Assembly (NCBI GenBank): GCA_018857735.1
Contig: JABMCL010002757.1
Coordinates: forward strand, 602,501 to 666,500
Length of the DNA: 64,000 nt
Direction: 5' to 3'
Source: Alviniconcha marisindica
Taxonomy: Eukaryota; Mollusca; Gastropoda; Provannidae
Of this stretch, positions 49,966-61,188 are shown in pieces. The notes beneath the pieces are model-generated. The model saw only the letters and a list, made by a program, of their open reading frames with translations, made no database searches and had not been told where the DNA came from. How positions within the stretch are numbered: the first letter of the stretch is position 1; every line of letters starts with the position of its first letter. A program made the translations under genes and the position numbers.

Positions 49966-50630
49966 CCGATGTAGACGGAGTTGGAGACGAAGATGGTGAC
50001 GAGGAAGGAGACCTTCTCCCCGGACTGCAGCGGCACGAGGAAGACCAGGGCGTTCATGTAGGACGTCAGCACCATGGGCAGCACCAGACACACCGTGTAG
50101 AACGTCGTCTTGCGGCGCAGCGACAGCACCACTTCCGGGTGCATCACGCCCTTCAGACTGAAAAACCTAGTCGACACTTCTGTGAGGTGCCACTCCGTAC
50201 TAAAAGCAAGGGACGCGGCAAGCGACTCATCATAGTTCTGCTCGTAAATTTCCCATTTCAAAGCGGAGTAGGAGACGATCTTGATGGCGCAGGTCTGTTC
50301 GTCAAAGGGATAGCGTGTCAGATCCATGGAGCACGAGGTCTCCAACCAGCAAGGGATGTCAGCTTTGACATGCCCATCACTCTGGACGCGGAGCACTTTA
50401 GCCTCCTTCACCATGTTCTTCATGTCCATGGAGTTGGCCACAACGAGCTGCGGGATCCAAATGGATCCAGGGTCGACTTGGACACGGCCCACTCCTCCGT
50501 GGTGGGATTTGTTCCACGCTAGCGCTTCGTCACGCCACTCGAGTTGCAGGTAGAGGCCGGTCTGCACGGTCTGTCGCACCTCGCTGACGTCCAGGACAGA
50601 CATCAACGTTATGGCGGTGTGGAGTGGTAC
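49966..50630 (-). CDS. Cys-loop receptor paralog 3, exon 2 (ligand-binding domain, TM1, TM2)
   Basis: Central exon, 665 nt as in paralog 2. It shows WRDEALAW, WIPQLVVANSMD, the Cys-loop C-SMDLTRYPFDEQT-C (residues 184 and 198), TM1 and TM2 identical to paralog 2 in protein, and the GEK cation-channel signature. An extra Cys occurs in DIPCWLETSC, six residues before the first Cys-loop Cys, where paralog 2 has Val. Loop B has Tyr in place of the canonical Trp, and loop C has no Cys-Cys pair. TM2 position 9' is Val instead of the usual Leu in both paralogs. The acceptor is CCAAAG|GTACCA (phase 0) and the donor GG|GTCAGT. The 178 nt at the 3' end differ from paralog 2 at one position. The native ligand and partner subunits cannot be read from the sequence. 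Confidence 0.95.
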
Positions 50631-50757
50631 CTTTGGAAGCGATATTAAAGTACAGTGTTTGAGTATTTACTGCTCCGTTTTGGAGTGACTGCATATTTAC
50701 ACATAAGTTTGTGTCAAGTTGGTTCTGTTACACAAAAGTTTGTTGAAGGTCCTCGGA

Positions 50758-50841
50758 ATAGTTAATGATTTAAGGTAGATGATCTTCGACGATTTAAGGT
50801 ATTAAATCATCGAAGATCATCTACCTTAAATCATTAACTAT
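50758..50841. repeat. Near-perfect 40-bp hairpin in paralog 3 intron 1
   Basis: Arms 50758-50797 and 50802-50841 are complementary over 40 bp with one mismatch and a 4-nt loop. In the pre-mRNA it would sit 128-211 nt upstream of the exon 2 acceptor. No terminal duplication or coding content was recognised. Confidence 0.85.
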
Positions 50842-51272
50842 ATTTTGTTATTAAAAAATTGTGCCTGTTATCTTTGCATTTTTTTTAAGAATCCGAGGTT
50901 AAAAGTCCCGGTTTAAAATGTTTCCATTTAGGAAAAAAAGAAGAAGCAAAATTCATTTTCAGTATAAATTTCATGCAGTTTTTGTTTACAGACGGCAAAA
51001 TTTTGAATGGTTAAATTTGTCCTGGTTAAATTCTGTTGAAATTCAAGAAGTGGGACCATAAACATTAGATTGCCTCAGTCAACACATACAGGACGATACA
51101 AAGCTTCGTACACTAAAGGCATGTATTCACCGGTCTGGCTCCATTCAATTGCAGTCAGTTTCACGCGTACGCTACAAGACACACGTGAGGCATGTAAGTA
51201 AAAACGTGCTCGCTGTTTGTTTTGTGTGCAACTGAGTGAGTTAAGTTTTCGTGGTCGGTAAATGAATGCCAC

Positions 51273-51312
<40 letters not shown>

Positions 51313-51440
51313 TGAAGCATTTGTGTATGTTACTGTTAAAAATGCATTTTCCATATCTAGTAAAACTTGCAGTCAGCAGGTTCTTTGCGAAGCCACACGA
51401 TGGCTAGGATCGATTTGTTAATTTTTTCTACAGGAGTAGT

Positions 51441-51443
<3 letters not shown>

Positions 51444-51514
<71 letters not shown>

Positions 51515-51641
51515 CACGCACGCACACAGCGTACACACACACATGCACGCACGCACGCACGCGCTCACACACACACACACGCACGCACGCATCACTCACG
51601 CACGCACGCACACACGCACGCACGCACACACACACACACAA
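51444..51641. repeat. (CA)n with ACGC blocks
   Basis: CA 51444-51508, then mixed ACGC and CA to 51641. Confidence 0.95.
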
Positions 51642-51663
51642 AGAACCGATTTAATAATTTCTT

Positions 51664-51828
51664 CATGATATTAGGAGACGGATCAGGCGATCATGATATT
51701 AGGAGACAGATCAGGCGATCATGATGTCAGGAGACAGATCAGGCGATCTTGATATCACGAGACAGATCAGGCAATCATGATATCACGAGACAGATCAGGC
51801 GATCATGATATCAGAAGACAGATCAGGC
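51664..51828. repeat. 28-bp minisatellite, six units
   Basis: Six head-to-tail units of CATGATATCAGGAGACAGAT plus CAGGCGAT start at 51664, 51692, 51720, 51748, 51776 and 51804; the last is truncated. Units differ at a few positions each. Confidence 0.92.
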
Positions 51829-52199
51829 CCGTGGAGACTGAAGATATAGTCATCTAGACTGATTCTGACAGCAGATGGTAGGGGTCGGATTTTTCTGCAG
51901 CATGGGTGCTGTTGCGGCCACTTGCTGTGTTGCTTCGTCTTGATGATGGTCATGGCTTCGAATTCGAAACAAGGAGAAAAGACAACACAGGGGCCAGCCA
52001 AGCTTCCTTCTGCCCCAACAGGCCAGTCATTGACGGTGATCCTCCGAACGACAAGAAGTTTGATCACGTCGCATTTGTTCCCATTTGCCCATGGTTACGT
52101 CAGTACCGTACTTATATTACCCCCTTCCCTTTTTGATGCCGCCGTATTATCACGTCATCGCGAGTTAAACACGCTACGGTTTGGTTCACGACAGTTTGG

Positions 52200-52510
52200 G
52201 AAATTCAGATGGTTGCAGGTAAATCACTTTGACCTTGGGCAAGGCGCCCTCTGGCCCCTCGGTTGTTCAAATCGGCTTCGGCCCTTCAAAAGCTATGGTT
52301 TCTGCTTTTTGCCACGTCACTTTGCCCCTGTCTGTGTGACTCACTCCACCGCCCATCCTACTGCAGTTCTAATAATTCTGGTATTCTTGTGGTGACATCA
52401 ATCACATAATTATAACCTTAATGGTTGAGTGGGGCGTAAAACACCAAGTTACTTACTTATGGTGACAGTGTAGCATTAGGAATGCCCCCCCCCCCCCCCC
52501 CCCCCACCGT
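52200..52510 (+). mobile_element. Degenerate SINE B relative with a second SINE tail
   Basis: Body motifs of SINE B (CTTTGCCCCTGTCTG, CGCCCATCCTACTGCAG and GGTGACAGTGTAGCATTAGG) are split by a TTAC-tailed fragment (52421-52461), suggesting nested insertion. A C tract follows at 52486-52505. Confidence 0.55.
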
Positions 52511-53376
52511 CCCCTCCCAAGCCACTCACGGGAGTTTAGTACCCGCCGGTATCTCTTCCACAACAACGAGCCTGATAACAGAAATGTTCAGAAGTTTGAA
52601 CGGCTTACACAGATTCCGCTCATTTTGAATCATTGCGTACCGTCAGGTGTATACATATATGTTCTTCCTCCCCTCCCTCCTAACGGATTGATTAATTAAT
52701 TGATTTTACACAGTTGATTGATTTAGTTATTATAATCATATCTATATTCGCTCCCCCCCCCCCCCCCCCTCCGTGCCCCCGTTGGTGAGTCACAGAAGAG
52801 GAAAACGTGAGTTTGGGCGAGCCAAGGGGACCAGGACAGCAGTGATGTCGTCATCGCACACACGGCTACCGAGACAATCAAGGGATCAGCATTTCCGCTT
52901 GTATGGACGACATTGCAACATGTGTGCGGTGCACGGCAGCCCCATTACACCAGCGTTACACTAAACAAACGTTGGCCGCGTTGTTCTCGTTGCCTGGAAA
53001 CTGCCCTTTAGCGCTGCAATTTGATATCAGGTTTGAAATGAACCGTCACTTACTTTGATATATTTCTTATTTTATATTGTGAATGAGAAAACCCCAACCC
53101 CCTTCCCCTTCCCTGCCAGCCGTTCCCTTGGAAATTGGGGTGGGTTTCATGCAATGACAGAAGCAATCTAGTGCACCGGCGACGCGCTGGCTGCCGGAGG
53201 TAAAAGTTTAATTACCTGATTGTCTGGCGCTCTCTGAGGTTTCAGCCACCTGCGGCTATTAGGCTGAGTGGTCCCAGAGCCGGTCAGTTACATCACTGCG
53301 CACGAGACCTGCATGCTTCACACCTCCCTGTGAAAGCGCCCAGAACGGCCCTTCCCATTGCACTGCATGAACCGCG

Positions 53377-54974
53377 TGTATGGCGGCTGACTTGCGTCAA
53401 AACGTTACTAATTGTAATTATTTCCACGTAATTGTAAATATGTCATTTTGACTCGCACAGTTAACGGCATACTTGCACCAGTAGCACATAATTGCAATTA
53501 TCACGGTATATCTATAATCATCTCAACGTAATTGTTAATTTTCTCCACGTAATTAGAAATGATCACTACATAATTAGTAAACTGATATGTCTTTTGATGC
53601 TTGATTCCAATGGCTTGCTAGCATCAAAACTGATAGTAACTAATTATCTTGCCGGCCATGACTAAGCAGTGAACTATTAAGTTGCATTTTCTCGGCTTCA
53701 AAACCGCCTTGCCTCTAATGGTCTAATCGACGTGTATCAGTCGACTTACAAAAAATAACACTGTACTGAACCCGCTGTGCTTCATGCAGCTAATACACTG
53801 CTCTCTAATGCTGATAAAAGGAATGTCTCTGTACTTTCTGTACTTCGCCTGTCGGCAGGATTTTACACACTAGACCACCAGATCCTTGTTTGCTGACTGC
53901 AAGCAACCTTCGGTATATCTAATACTGCAAACAATCGATTCAACCCTGAAATGGTTTGCGTTTTATCTTTCTGGTTTCGTTTCAAAACCCTTGCCTCTCA
54001 AGTACGGTGTCCGCCAGTCTTGGGTACTGTATTGTTCACCCTGTACACTCGGCCTTTATGGACTCATAAAGGAATACGACTGAGATTATCACAAGTACGC
54101 TGACGACACACAACTCGAAGACGATGCTCCTCCCTGCTAAATCTCTTTGACTGTCACTCGCACAGAACAGTGTTTTAGTTCACTTCACACATGGATGCTC
54201 GGTAACAAAGCTAAACGATGACAAAACCGAAGTTCTCTGTTCTTGTTCCAGACATTCCCTATCTCGGGTCAGTGAAATCTCTCTTCGATTGAACGGCGGT
54301 GAAATTCCATTCGAAGCTGCATCAACAGTTTGGGCGTACACCTGAATGCTACCCTTTCGATGCATGATCAGGTTCCCTCTGTTTGTAAAGCTGCATACTT
54401 CGAACTTCGAAAGAGTGTTTCCGTGAGACCTTTCTTCACCTTTCTGTGCTGAAAAAGTATAGTGCTCCTTGCAAACTCTCCCCCTCCCCTCTTTTGTGCA
54501 AAGCGCATAAAAGGCACCATCCTAGCTACTAGAAGTGCGCTCTACAAAAGCTGCCAAGTATTGTTATTAGGACTGCTTGAGACTGGGAAATAGGGCGTCT
54601 GGCACTGGCTGTAGATCGGACAGCGTGGACCTGGTGCGCATGTGCGGGCCTGTCAGCACTTTCTCCTCATCAGTGGCTTGGATAGTGTGGCGCCATTTCG
54701 GAACCGACCCAACTGAATTACGCCAGTAAGCCGCCATAATATAATTAAGTACACATCTTGTAATTATGTCATTTTGAAGCTAGTAAGCGGCGATGTTATA
54801 ATTACAATAGTGTGCACATCTTGTAATTATGTGATCTTATGTGATTCTTCCTTACATGTCTTCGCTACCAATCTACTTTACCTATTTAAAAATTTTTTTA
54901 ACCGCTATGATATAATTACAGTTATGTGCACTTACTGTAAATATGAGGTTTTGACGCTAGTGAGCCGCCATACA
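53377..54974. mobile_element. Inverted-repeat element enclosing an L2-like relic
   Basis: The ends 53377-53404 and 54947-54974 are inverted copies of about 28 bp (TGTATGGCGGCT, ACT, GCGTCAAAAC with two mismatches). Related motifs recur inside the right end (near 54728 and 54777), with repeated TAATTATGT and GTAATTA segments near both ends. No transposase was recognised. No clear target duplication was found. Confidence 0.6.
53690..54572 (+). mobile_element. L2-like LINE reverse transcriptase relic
   Basis: The plus strand shows remnants of the RT core in order: a stretch resembling HAANTLLSNADK, then LDHQILV, GTVLFTLYT, the YADD catalytic motif (54096-54107) followed by TQL, and a 3' end with AAAGCGCATAAAAGG and GCGCTCTACAAAAG. 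Many stops and frame changes are present. Confidence 0.75.
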
Positions 54975-55349
54975 TGTGGGTAGAACTGTCAGGGCGGGCG
55001 AGACTGATGCAGCATGATGCGCCAGATTAAAAATGGAACAGGAAAACTTAGCTGACAGGCTATCTTTCCCGCTTTTAATAAAGTAAATAAACTGTGTTCA
55101 TATGGTGCTCCTCGAGGAAAACCGGCCATCACTAAGTGGTGCTGCATGGTGGATTTCCTTCGAAAGTTTTTCTGCTGCCGTGGGTACTTTCTCTTGCGCA
55201 CGCGTTCAGCAAATGGGGCCGCAAGTTTTCTTGAGAATGACATAGACACTGCGCCTGCCACCCTTAGACTCAGGAGAGGTGGGAGTAAGTTAATGCCTGA
55301 AGCGGGACGTGAAGCCGGAACTTCTTTGTCCCGGGTCTGGTGCCTTCAC

Positions 55350-55557
55350 ACCATGCATCGATCGCCTGGAGGAGAGAGGCGTACAAAGGGGAAGCGCTCG
55401 ACGATCTTCCGTAAAAGGGCGAGAAAGAGCCGTGGTCAGTCAGAGAACTTTGGGACTGTTTGAAAGGAAACGCTGGGTGTCGAGTTTACGAGAGACGAAG
55501 TGGAGCGCTTACGGGCCTTCCTGAGCGAATAGATACCATCTTGAACTGAACTGAACT
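55350..55557 (+). mobile_element. 3' end of the RNase H retroelement family
   Basis: Matches 26560-26765: CGCCTGGAGGAGAGAGGCGT, GGAAGCGCTCGACGATCTTC and AGATACCATCTTGAACTGAA. Only about 200 bp remain. Confidence 0.75.
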
Positions 55558-55774
55558 GGTGCCTTCACCGCTCTTGTACACTATCTTCGTCGCTGTAATC
55601 CGTACATGCGAGGGACCGTGTCCTTTGTTAATGGCCTTGTTTCATCGTCGACCTGATTGTCCCTGTGGAAGATGCGGATCCGAGCTAGTCCACCGCTCAC
55701 CACATCAGCTCGATCAGCTATCTGAATGAATGAATGATCATTTGTGAAGCGCATATAAAAACTTCCACCCAATA

Positions 55775-56173
<399 letters not shown>

Positions 56174-56555
56174 GAGTGCACCAAATATCCAGATAAATTT
56201 TGTTTAGATACGCCAAAAGGGAAAAAATGCATGTAACGATTTGCCGTATCAGTAAGAATGAGGCCGGCAGTTACAATCGACTAATCTTAAGTCGATCAAA
56301 ATGATTACGATAGTGACAGCAAGTGCGAGGCTGGTGTATGCAACAGGTCATCAAAATACGTGACACAGAACATGAAACACCTAGTAGGCCAACGTAGCGT
56401 AATTATTTTTAAACGATGCTCAGCAGTCCCATGCCACATTCACCGAACGAAATTGAAAGCAAAATGTTGGGGTGGGGGGGGGGGGGGGGGGGTGGAGTGG
56501 GAAGTGGGGGCTGATGTGTAGTATACGCGCTACAACTTGACAGGTATATGTCTGG

Positions 56556-56843
56556 TTTGCTTTAAGACCACCATTCATCTCTTATCAAGCCCCCGTCTAC
56601 CTCTCAGACGTTCTTCACCCTTACACTCCTTCCCGGCAGTTCCGCTTCTCTTCAGACGCCCGAGTGTTCAGAATGCCATCCTTCCGCACTGTAAGTCCAG
56701 TGGTCAGCGCTCTTTCTCTTACCACGCTCCAACCGCCTGGAACACTCGCCCTGTTTTTTTCCGCCATGCTACCTCCGGCTTTCAAATCTTCCTCCAAAAC
56801 CTTTCTCTTTTCAAAAACCTTTCTTCAGTCCCACTGCCCTGAG

Positions 56844-56922
<79 letters not shown>

Positions 56923-57086
56923 TGTGTGTGTGTGTACGTACGTGCGTGCGTGCGTGCGTGCGTGCGCGCATTTGAATCTTTGTAGTCAAATTATGTACAT
57001 TTAAAGAATTTGTAAGCGCTGAGCGCCAGTACGTGTTAGTTGCTCTAAGTACCCACTGCTGTTATTATTTATTATTATCATGCATA
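56556..57086 (+). mobile_element. L2-like LINE C-terminus and 3' end
   Basis: The frame carries YLSDVLHP-like and RFSSDARVFRMPSFRT, then in another frame SFSYHAPTAWNTRP, typical of the reverse transcriptase C-terminus. It is followed by (GT)n and GTGC repeats (56844-56967) and a tail TTATTATTTATTATTATC. Confidence 0.72.
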
Positions 57087-57564
57087 CTACCGCAGGGGGT
57101 GGCTCCATTCGGACCAGCATAAACCTCTGGGACATTCCCCAGTTCCCCCGGAACGAGGTAAGATACTAAACTATCATGGCTAACTGTCATGGTTACGAAC
57201 GTTCAGATACATTTGTTGCTGCTGTTGTTGCTGAGCGTGTCAAGCTTGTGGTAGTGATCAATACGCCTCCGGCGGCGCTCACGTGCACGCGACTGTCCCA
57301 GCAATATTGCTATGAAACAGACAGTCGGCACATAAACATCATCCAGACAAGATTGTGTCTTTGTCGGTGATGTACATCATCATCATCATCATCGTGAACT
57401 GTTTATAGGGCGTGAACCTTTAACATAGAACCAGAGCTCGGCTCGCGGTATAAAGAAATAATCTAATATACACTACATCCACGTTGAGACACCTCAAGCG
57501 GAAAACGACAATGACAATGACTACAAGCAATTCAAATCACAAGAGGCTAAACAAGCAAGACCTA

Positions 57565-57570
<6 letters not shown>

Positions 57571-57636
<66 letters not shown>

Positions 57637-57653
57637 ACACACACACACACACA
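57571..57653. repeat. (CT)n then (CA)n
   Basis: CT 57571-57621 and CA to 57653. Confidence 0.95.
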
Positions 57654-57689
57654 CGTGCGCACAAACGTGCACACACACACACTAAGAAC

Positions 57690-57980
57690 AAGGTGGGGGG
57701 GGGGGGGGGGGGTAGAGAATTTGCTAACAGCAGTAGGTTTTATACAGCTGATCTTCAGAACGGTTTTAGTTAGGCTACAATGGCAAGGTGGGGAGAGGGG
57801 GGGGGGGTTAGAGAATTTGCTAGCAGTAGTAGGTTTTATACAGCTGGTCTTCAGAACGGTTTTAGATACGCTACAATGGGAAGGTGGGGGGGGGGGGGGG
57901 GTAGAGAATTTGCTAGCAGTAGCAGTAGTAGGTTTTATGCAGATGATCTTCAAGACGGTTTTACACAGGCTACAGTGGTT
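57690..57980. repeat. 96-bp minisatellite with G tracts, three units
   Basis: Units start at 57690, 57785 and 57881. Each begins AAGGTGGGG with an 8-18 nt G run, then GAGAATTTGCTA(A/G)CAG and TTCA(A/G)(A)ACGGTTTTA. Confidence 0.9.
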
Positions 57981-58060
57981 GACTGACTGTGCCTAATTAC
58001 ATGAAAAAGCTGAAACAAGGATGACTGCTAGCGTTCTAAAACAAGACCGAAATACATAAA

Positions 58061-58232
58061 CGGTTAAAAAGAACATTATGACAATACAAAACATGTGCGA
58101 ATTTTCGGGGTAGATCCCTTCTTCAAAGCGAGCACCGTTTAACTCTTGTTTTGTCGCTTTTAAGAAAGGTCGTACCTGGAAAATTCGCACACGTTTTGTA
58201 TTGTCATATCAAATTAGCGTTCTTTTTAATCG
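58061..58232. mobile_element. Foldback element, about 50-bp arms
   Basis: Arms 58061-58106 and 58179-58232 are inverted copies sharing GACAATACAAAAC, TGTGCGAATTTTC and TTAAAAAGAAC. A related single arm is at 18896-18955. Confidence 0.75.
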
Positions 58233-58365
58233 TATGTGATTAGGTCGAATTTCATGAGGCAGGGAATAATAGAAGGAGCAGCATAGGAAAAAGAGTGATG
58301 TCTAACTGTTTTAGTGGAACACGTTGAGTTCTTTAGTCAGAAGTGGAGCGGAGCAGTCTTTGATT

Positions 58366-58725
58366 GATCGATTGATTGATGATCGCTTATATAGCGCTAT
58401 TCTCCGCTCTCTTGAGCAGACTCACTGCGCTCGCATGTGGTTCTACATGAGTGACAAGCTTTTCATAGCGCGTTTTTTGAATATCCACCGAAGTGTACTT
58501 AAGCGCGTGGCATGGCTGGTGCCACATGAAACTGCAGCCATCTCGGCGCAAGTTCTGTGTACACCATACAACCATGCACCATGTCACTTCATGCAAAGCC
58601 ACATACATAAGGTGTATGCGTGTTTAGCTGTAACCTGCCACCTGCATCTTTGGCAGAATAACCGGGATCTTTTACATGCTACTGCGGTAACACGGGGGTG
58701 GAACGGATACCGAAATTAGAGTCAG
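58366..58725 (-). mobile_element. 5'-truncated copy of the 4-kb SINE family
   Basis: Aligns with the body of the element at 3890-4270 but stops before the tRNA-like head. Its 3' end carries an ATCA-type tail (plus-strand TTGATTGATTGATGATCG). The open frame 58324-58719 lies over it and is not taken as a gene. Confidence 0.65.
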
Positions 58726-58857
58726 TCTTGATGGAGAGTACACATGCTTCAACTGGCTTGGGGAACGACCGTCTTCAGACCTGATGCTAACATGATGCTG
58801 TAGTGAAGAGCACCAATATCCGTGCAGGAAAAGGTAATACCAAATTAAAAGGACAAA

Positions 58858-59150
58858 AACTCATCACTGTGTTGGCCTTGCTGCTTGCAGCACTCACTGG
58901 CGTTAGAAGTAAAGCAGAAAGTTGGTTCCTCATTTATTTATTTTTATTGAACTTAGCTAATTTAAAGTGAACACACAAACTTCTGTTGTTGTTGTTGTTT
59001 TTCCCTTCAAATGTTGGCTGTCATCTTCGTTTTAAATATTTGTTATTTACTTCAAAAGGGGGTGCGGCACTTTAGCTGTAACACAACACCAATGACGTAG
59101 TCGCGAAACAAAGATCATAGCAGCAGCATTTGTATGTTATTGAAAGGATT
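58858..59150. repeat. Duplicated noncoding segment, copy 2
   Basis: Counterpart of 37040-37345, inside intron 1 of paralog 3, with GGCCTTGCTGCTTGCA, AGAAAGTTGGTTCCT and GGCTGTCATCTTCGTTT. Confidence 0.65.
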
Positions 59151-59341
59151 CATCAGCTTTTCAAAAACCGATGAACATTTCTCATTTACTGCTTCTCAAG
59201 TTCAACGACCTGTACACCACTAGTGGTGAACATTTAAATCGCTGTACATTATTTTGCTTCGTTGCTTTTCATAACTTTTATACTATTCATTTCTCTCTTT
59301 CTCTCTCCCTCTCTCGTTCGCCCCCCCCCCTCCCTCGCGCG

Positions 59342-59378
<37 letters not shown>

Positions 59379-60530
59379 CGCGCGCGCACTCGCGCGTACA
59401 CGCACAAACACACAACATTACATGTACAGATAGAGTTAAGAGGGTACAATTGTTGCACGATTTGTTACCCTCTCGTGGGGGACACCTTGGTGACAAAACG
59501 TACCGCAGCACGTAAGCCTATTGCTTTGGTACATGGATTTAAAATGCTTCATTCTACAGATAATGATGTCTGTACAAAATGAGTAGAAATCACGAGGCAT
59601 TGGTGGAAATCCCGCATTGTGCAACGACCAAAGTGATTGGATATCTCGCTGTTTCGGTCTGTCTCTGTACCTGCACCTTTCCCATCCCGCCTCCCTCTCC
59701 TATCGCCATCTCTTTTACATACAGGGAGGGAAAGAGGGAGGGGGAGCGGTATGGAGAGAGGGAGGTGAGGAGGGGGACGGGGGGGGGGGGGGGGGGGAAG
59801 GGTAAAACAGACAGACGGACGGACAGACAGACAGACGCAGACAGTGAAGGAACTAAATCACCGGACCAATCAGAAACCAACAAACAAAATTACAATGCTG
59901 TCATTAGCAAACTCAGCACCAACTGCATTGCGTCTAGCGTCAGATTGATTCACGCTTTGATTCACGCTTTTATTTATTTCCGATATCCCAGTAAAAGAAG
60001 GAAATGATGCCGCGATCGCCATGAGCCACGCTCTGTGAATTTGGAAGATTTTTTATTTTTATTTTTATTTTTTGTGCACTCCACAAATTGACATTCATTT
60101 GCTCATTTATGACAAACAGCGGCAATCACACTCTCGCCATCGAGCCGTCAGCAAGCGCGTGACTCGGTCGTGATGTCACCGTGATGGCAAACTCGTGCGG
60201 CTCCCCAAAATAACCCACGCCACCATATCAAACGAAATGAAACTAGATAGCTACCATCAGCCCAACGGCGTCAATTTCACGGTAATTATACAAAACCAAG
60301 AATTCGAAAGCAAATTATCAGCAAATTGCTTTGAAAGCAATACTTAGATTGTTCCCCCCTCACGCCGGGGAACGAAGAAATACGTATTCAACCGCTTAGC
60401 ATAGAAATCCGCACTTTTGCTGTTAGTTTTAATCTCGGCTATAATATACCCCGGGCTTTGTATTATAACTCGTGTAGAATGTCTGTATACACATGCATAC
60501 AAAGGAGGAGGCCAATGGAATTTCTTAATG

Positions 60531-60533
<3 letters not shown>

Positions 60534-60582
<49 letters not shown>

Positions 60583-60584
60583 AC
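60534..60584 (-). promoter_or_regulatory. 5' splice site and (CT)n tract, paralog 3 intron 1
   Basis: The exon ends CCAATG, the intron opens GTAACT and runs straight into about 46 nt of pure CT repeat. The hexamer and arrangement match paralog 2. Read-through stays open as Leu-Ser repeats to a stop at 60525. Confidence 0.8.
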
Positions 60585-60836
60585 CATTGGTTCAGTGTCG
60601 TTGAACGCCACCAAAGGAGCGATTTGTTCTCTTGCAACGCGGACGCTTCGCAGATGACTTCGCAGCTTGGCGCTTGCTTGGCGAGCTTTGTCGAGGTCTC
60701 CCTGTTGCCCGTCTTCCCTCCATTCACTGGCCGTGTCCATCTCACTGTGGCTCGGCCTTGACGTGGCTGTTGCACAGAGAAATATTGCCAAGAGAAGAGC
60801 GACTGGCGCTAACTGACTTTTTATACACGTTCCCAT
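60585..60836 (-). CDS. Cys-loop receptor paralog 3, exon 1 (signal peptide, N-terminal helix)
   Basis: Encodes 84 residues: a signal peptide (MGTCIKSQLAPVALLLAIFL, then CATATS), an acidic linker, and the helix motif ARQASAKLRSHLRSVRVARE followed by QIAPL and a NDT glycosylation site. The in-frame ATG at 60908 overlaps the TATA-like box, so ATG 60836 is the likely start, giving a short leader. The exon ends ATG|GTAACT, phase 0. It is shorter and more diverged than exon 1 of paralogs 1 and 2, which share the segment TSRNDSQP. With exons 2 and 3 the coding sequence is again 1,485 nt. The 10-kb distance to exon 2 makes the pairing less certain than for paralog 2. Confidence 0.85.
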
Positions 60837-60894
60837 GGCGACGACCCTGAGATTTCGCGGCTTTGTGCCCACTTCCAAAGTTGCTGCGCTGGTG

Positions 60895-60902
60895 CTTTTA
60901 TA
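60895..60902 (-). promoter_or_regulatory. TATA-like box upstream of paralog 3
   Basis: Minus-strand TATAAAAG, 59 bp upstream of the chosen start codon, with CTTTAAAG at 60917-60924. The spacing is close to that of paralog 2. Confidence 0.55.
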
Positions 60903-61131
60903 CTCCATGGCTTTGCCTTTAAAGGGGCTGTCAGTCTTGAATCATACACAATGGCTTCATTCTCACTGTGGGGACTGCGGACACAGAAATTAATATCCAC
61001 TGTGTTGAGAAGCCGAAGCTCTCACACATACACATAAACGCGCGCATACATACATACATACACACCCGCACGCAAACACACGTGGACACACTGACGCACA
61101 CACGCGCGTGCGCACAAACACACACACACAC

Positions 61132-61188
<57 letters not shown>

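Noticed and set aside
51664..51828. CRISPR-like array of 28-bp repeats
   Set aside because: Units are contiguous with no spacers and lie in a eukaryotic intron, so it is a minisatellite.
58324..58719. Plus-strand 131-codon open frame
   Set aside because: It lies on a SINE body whose other copy (3890-4270) does not keep the frame.
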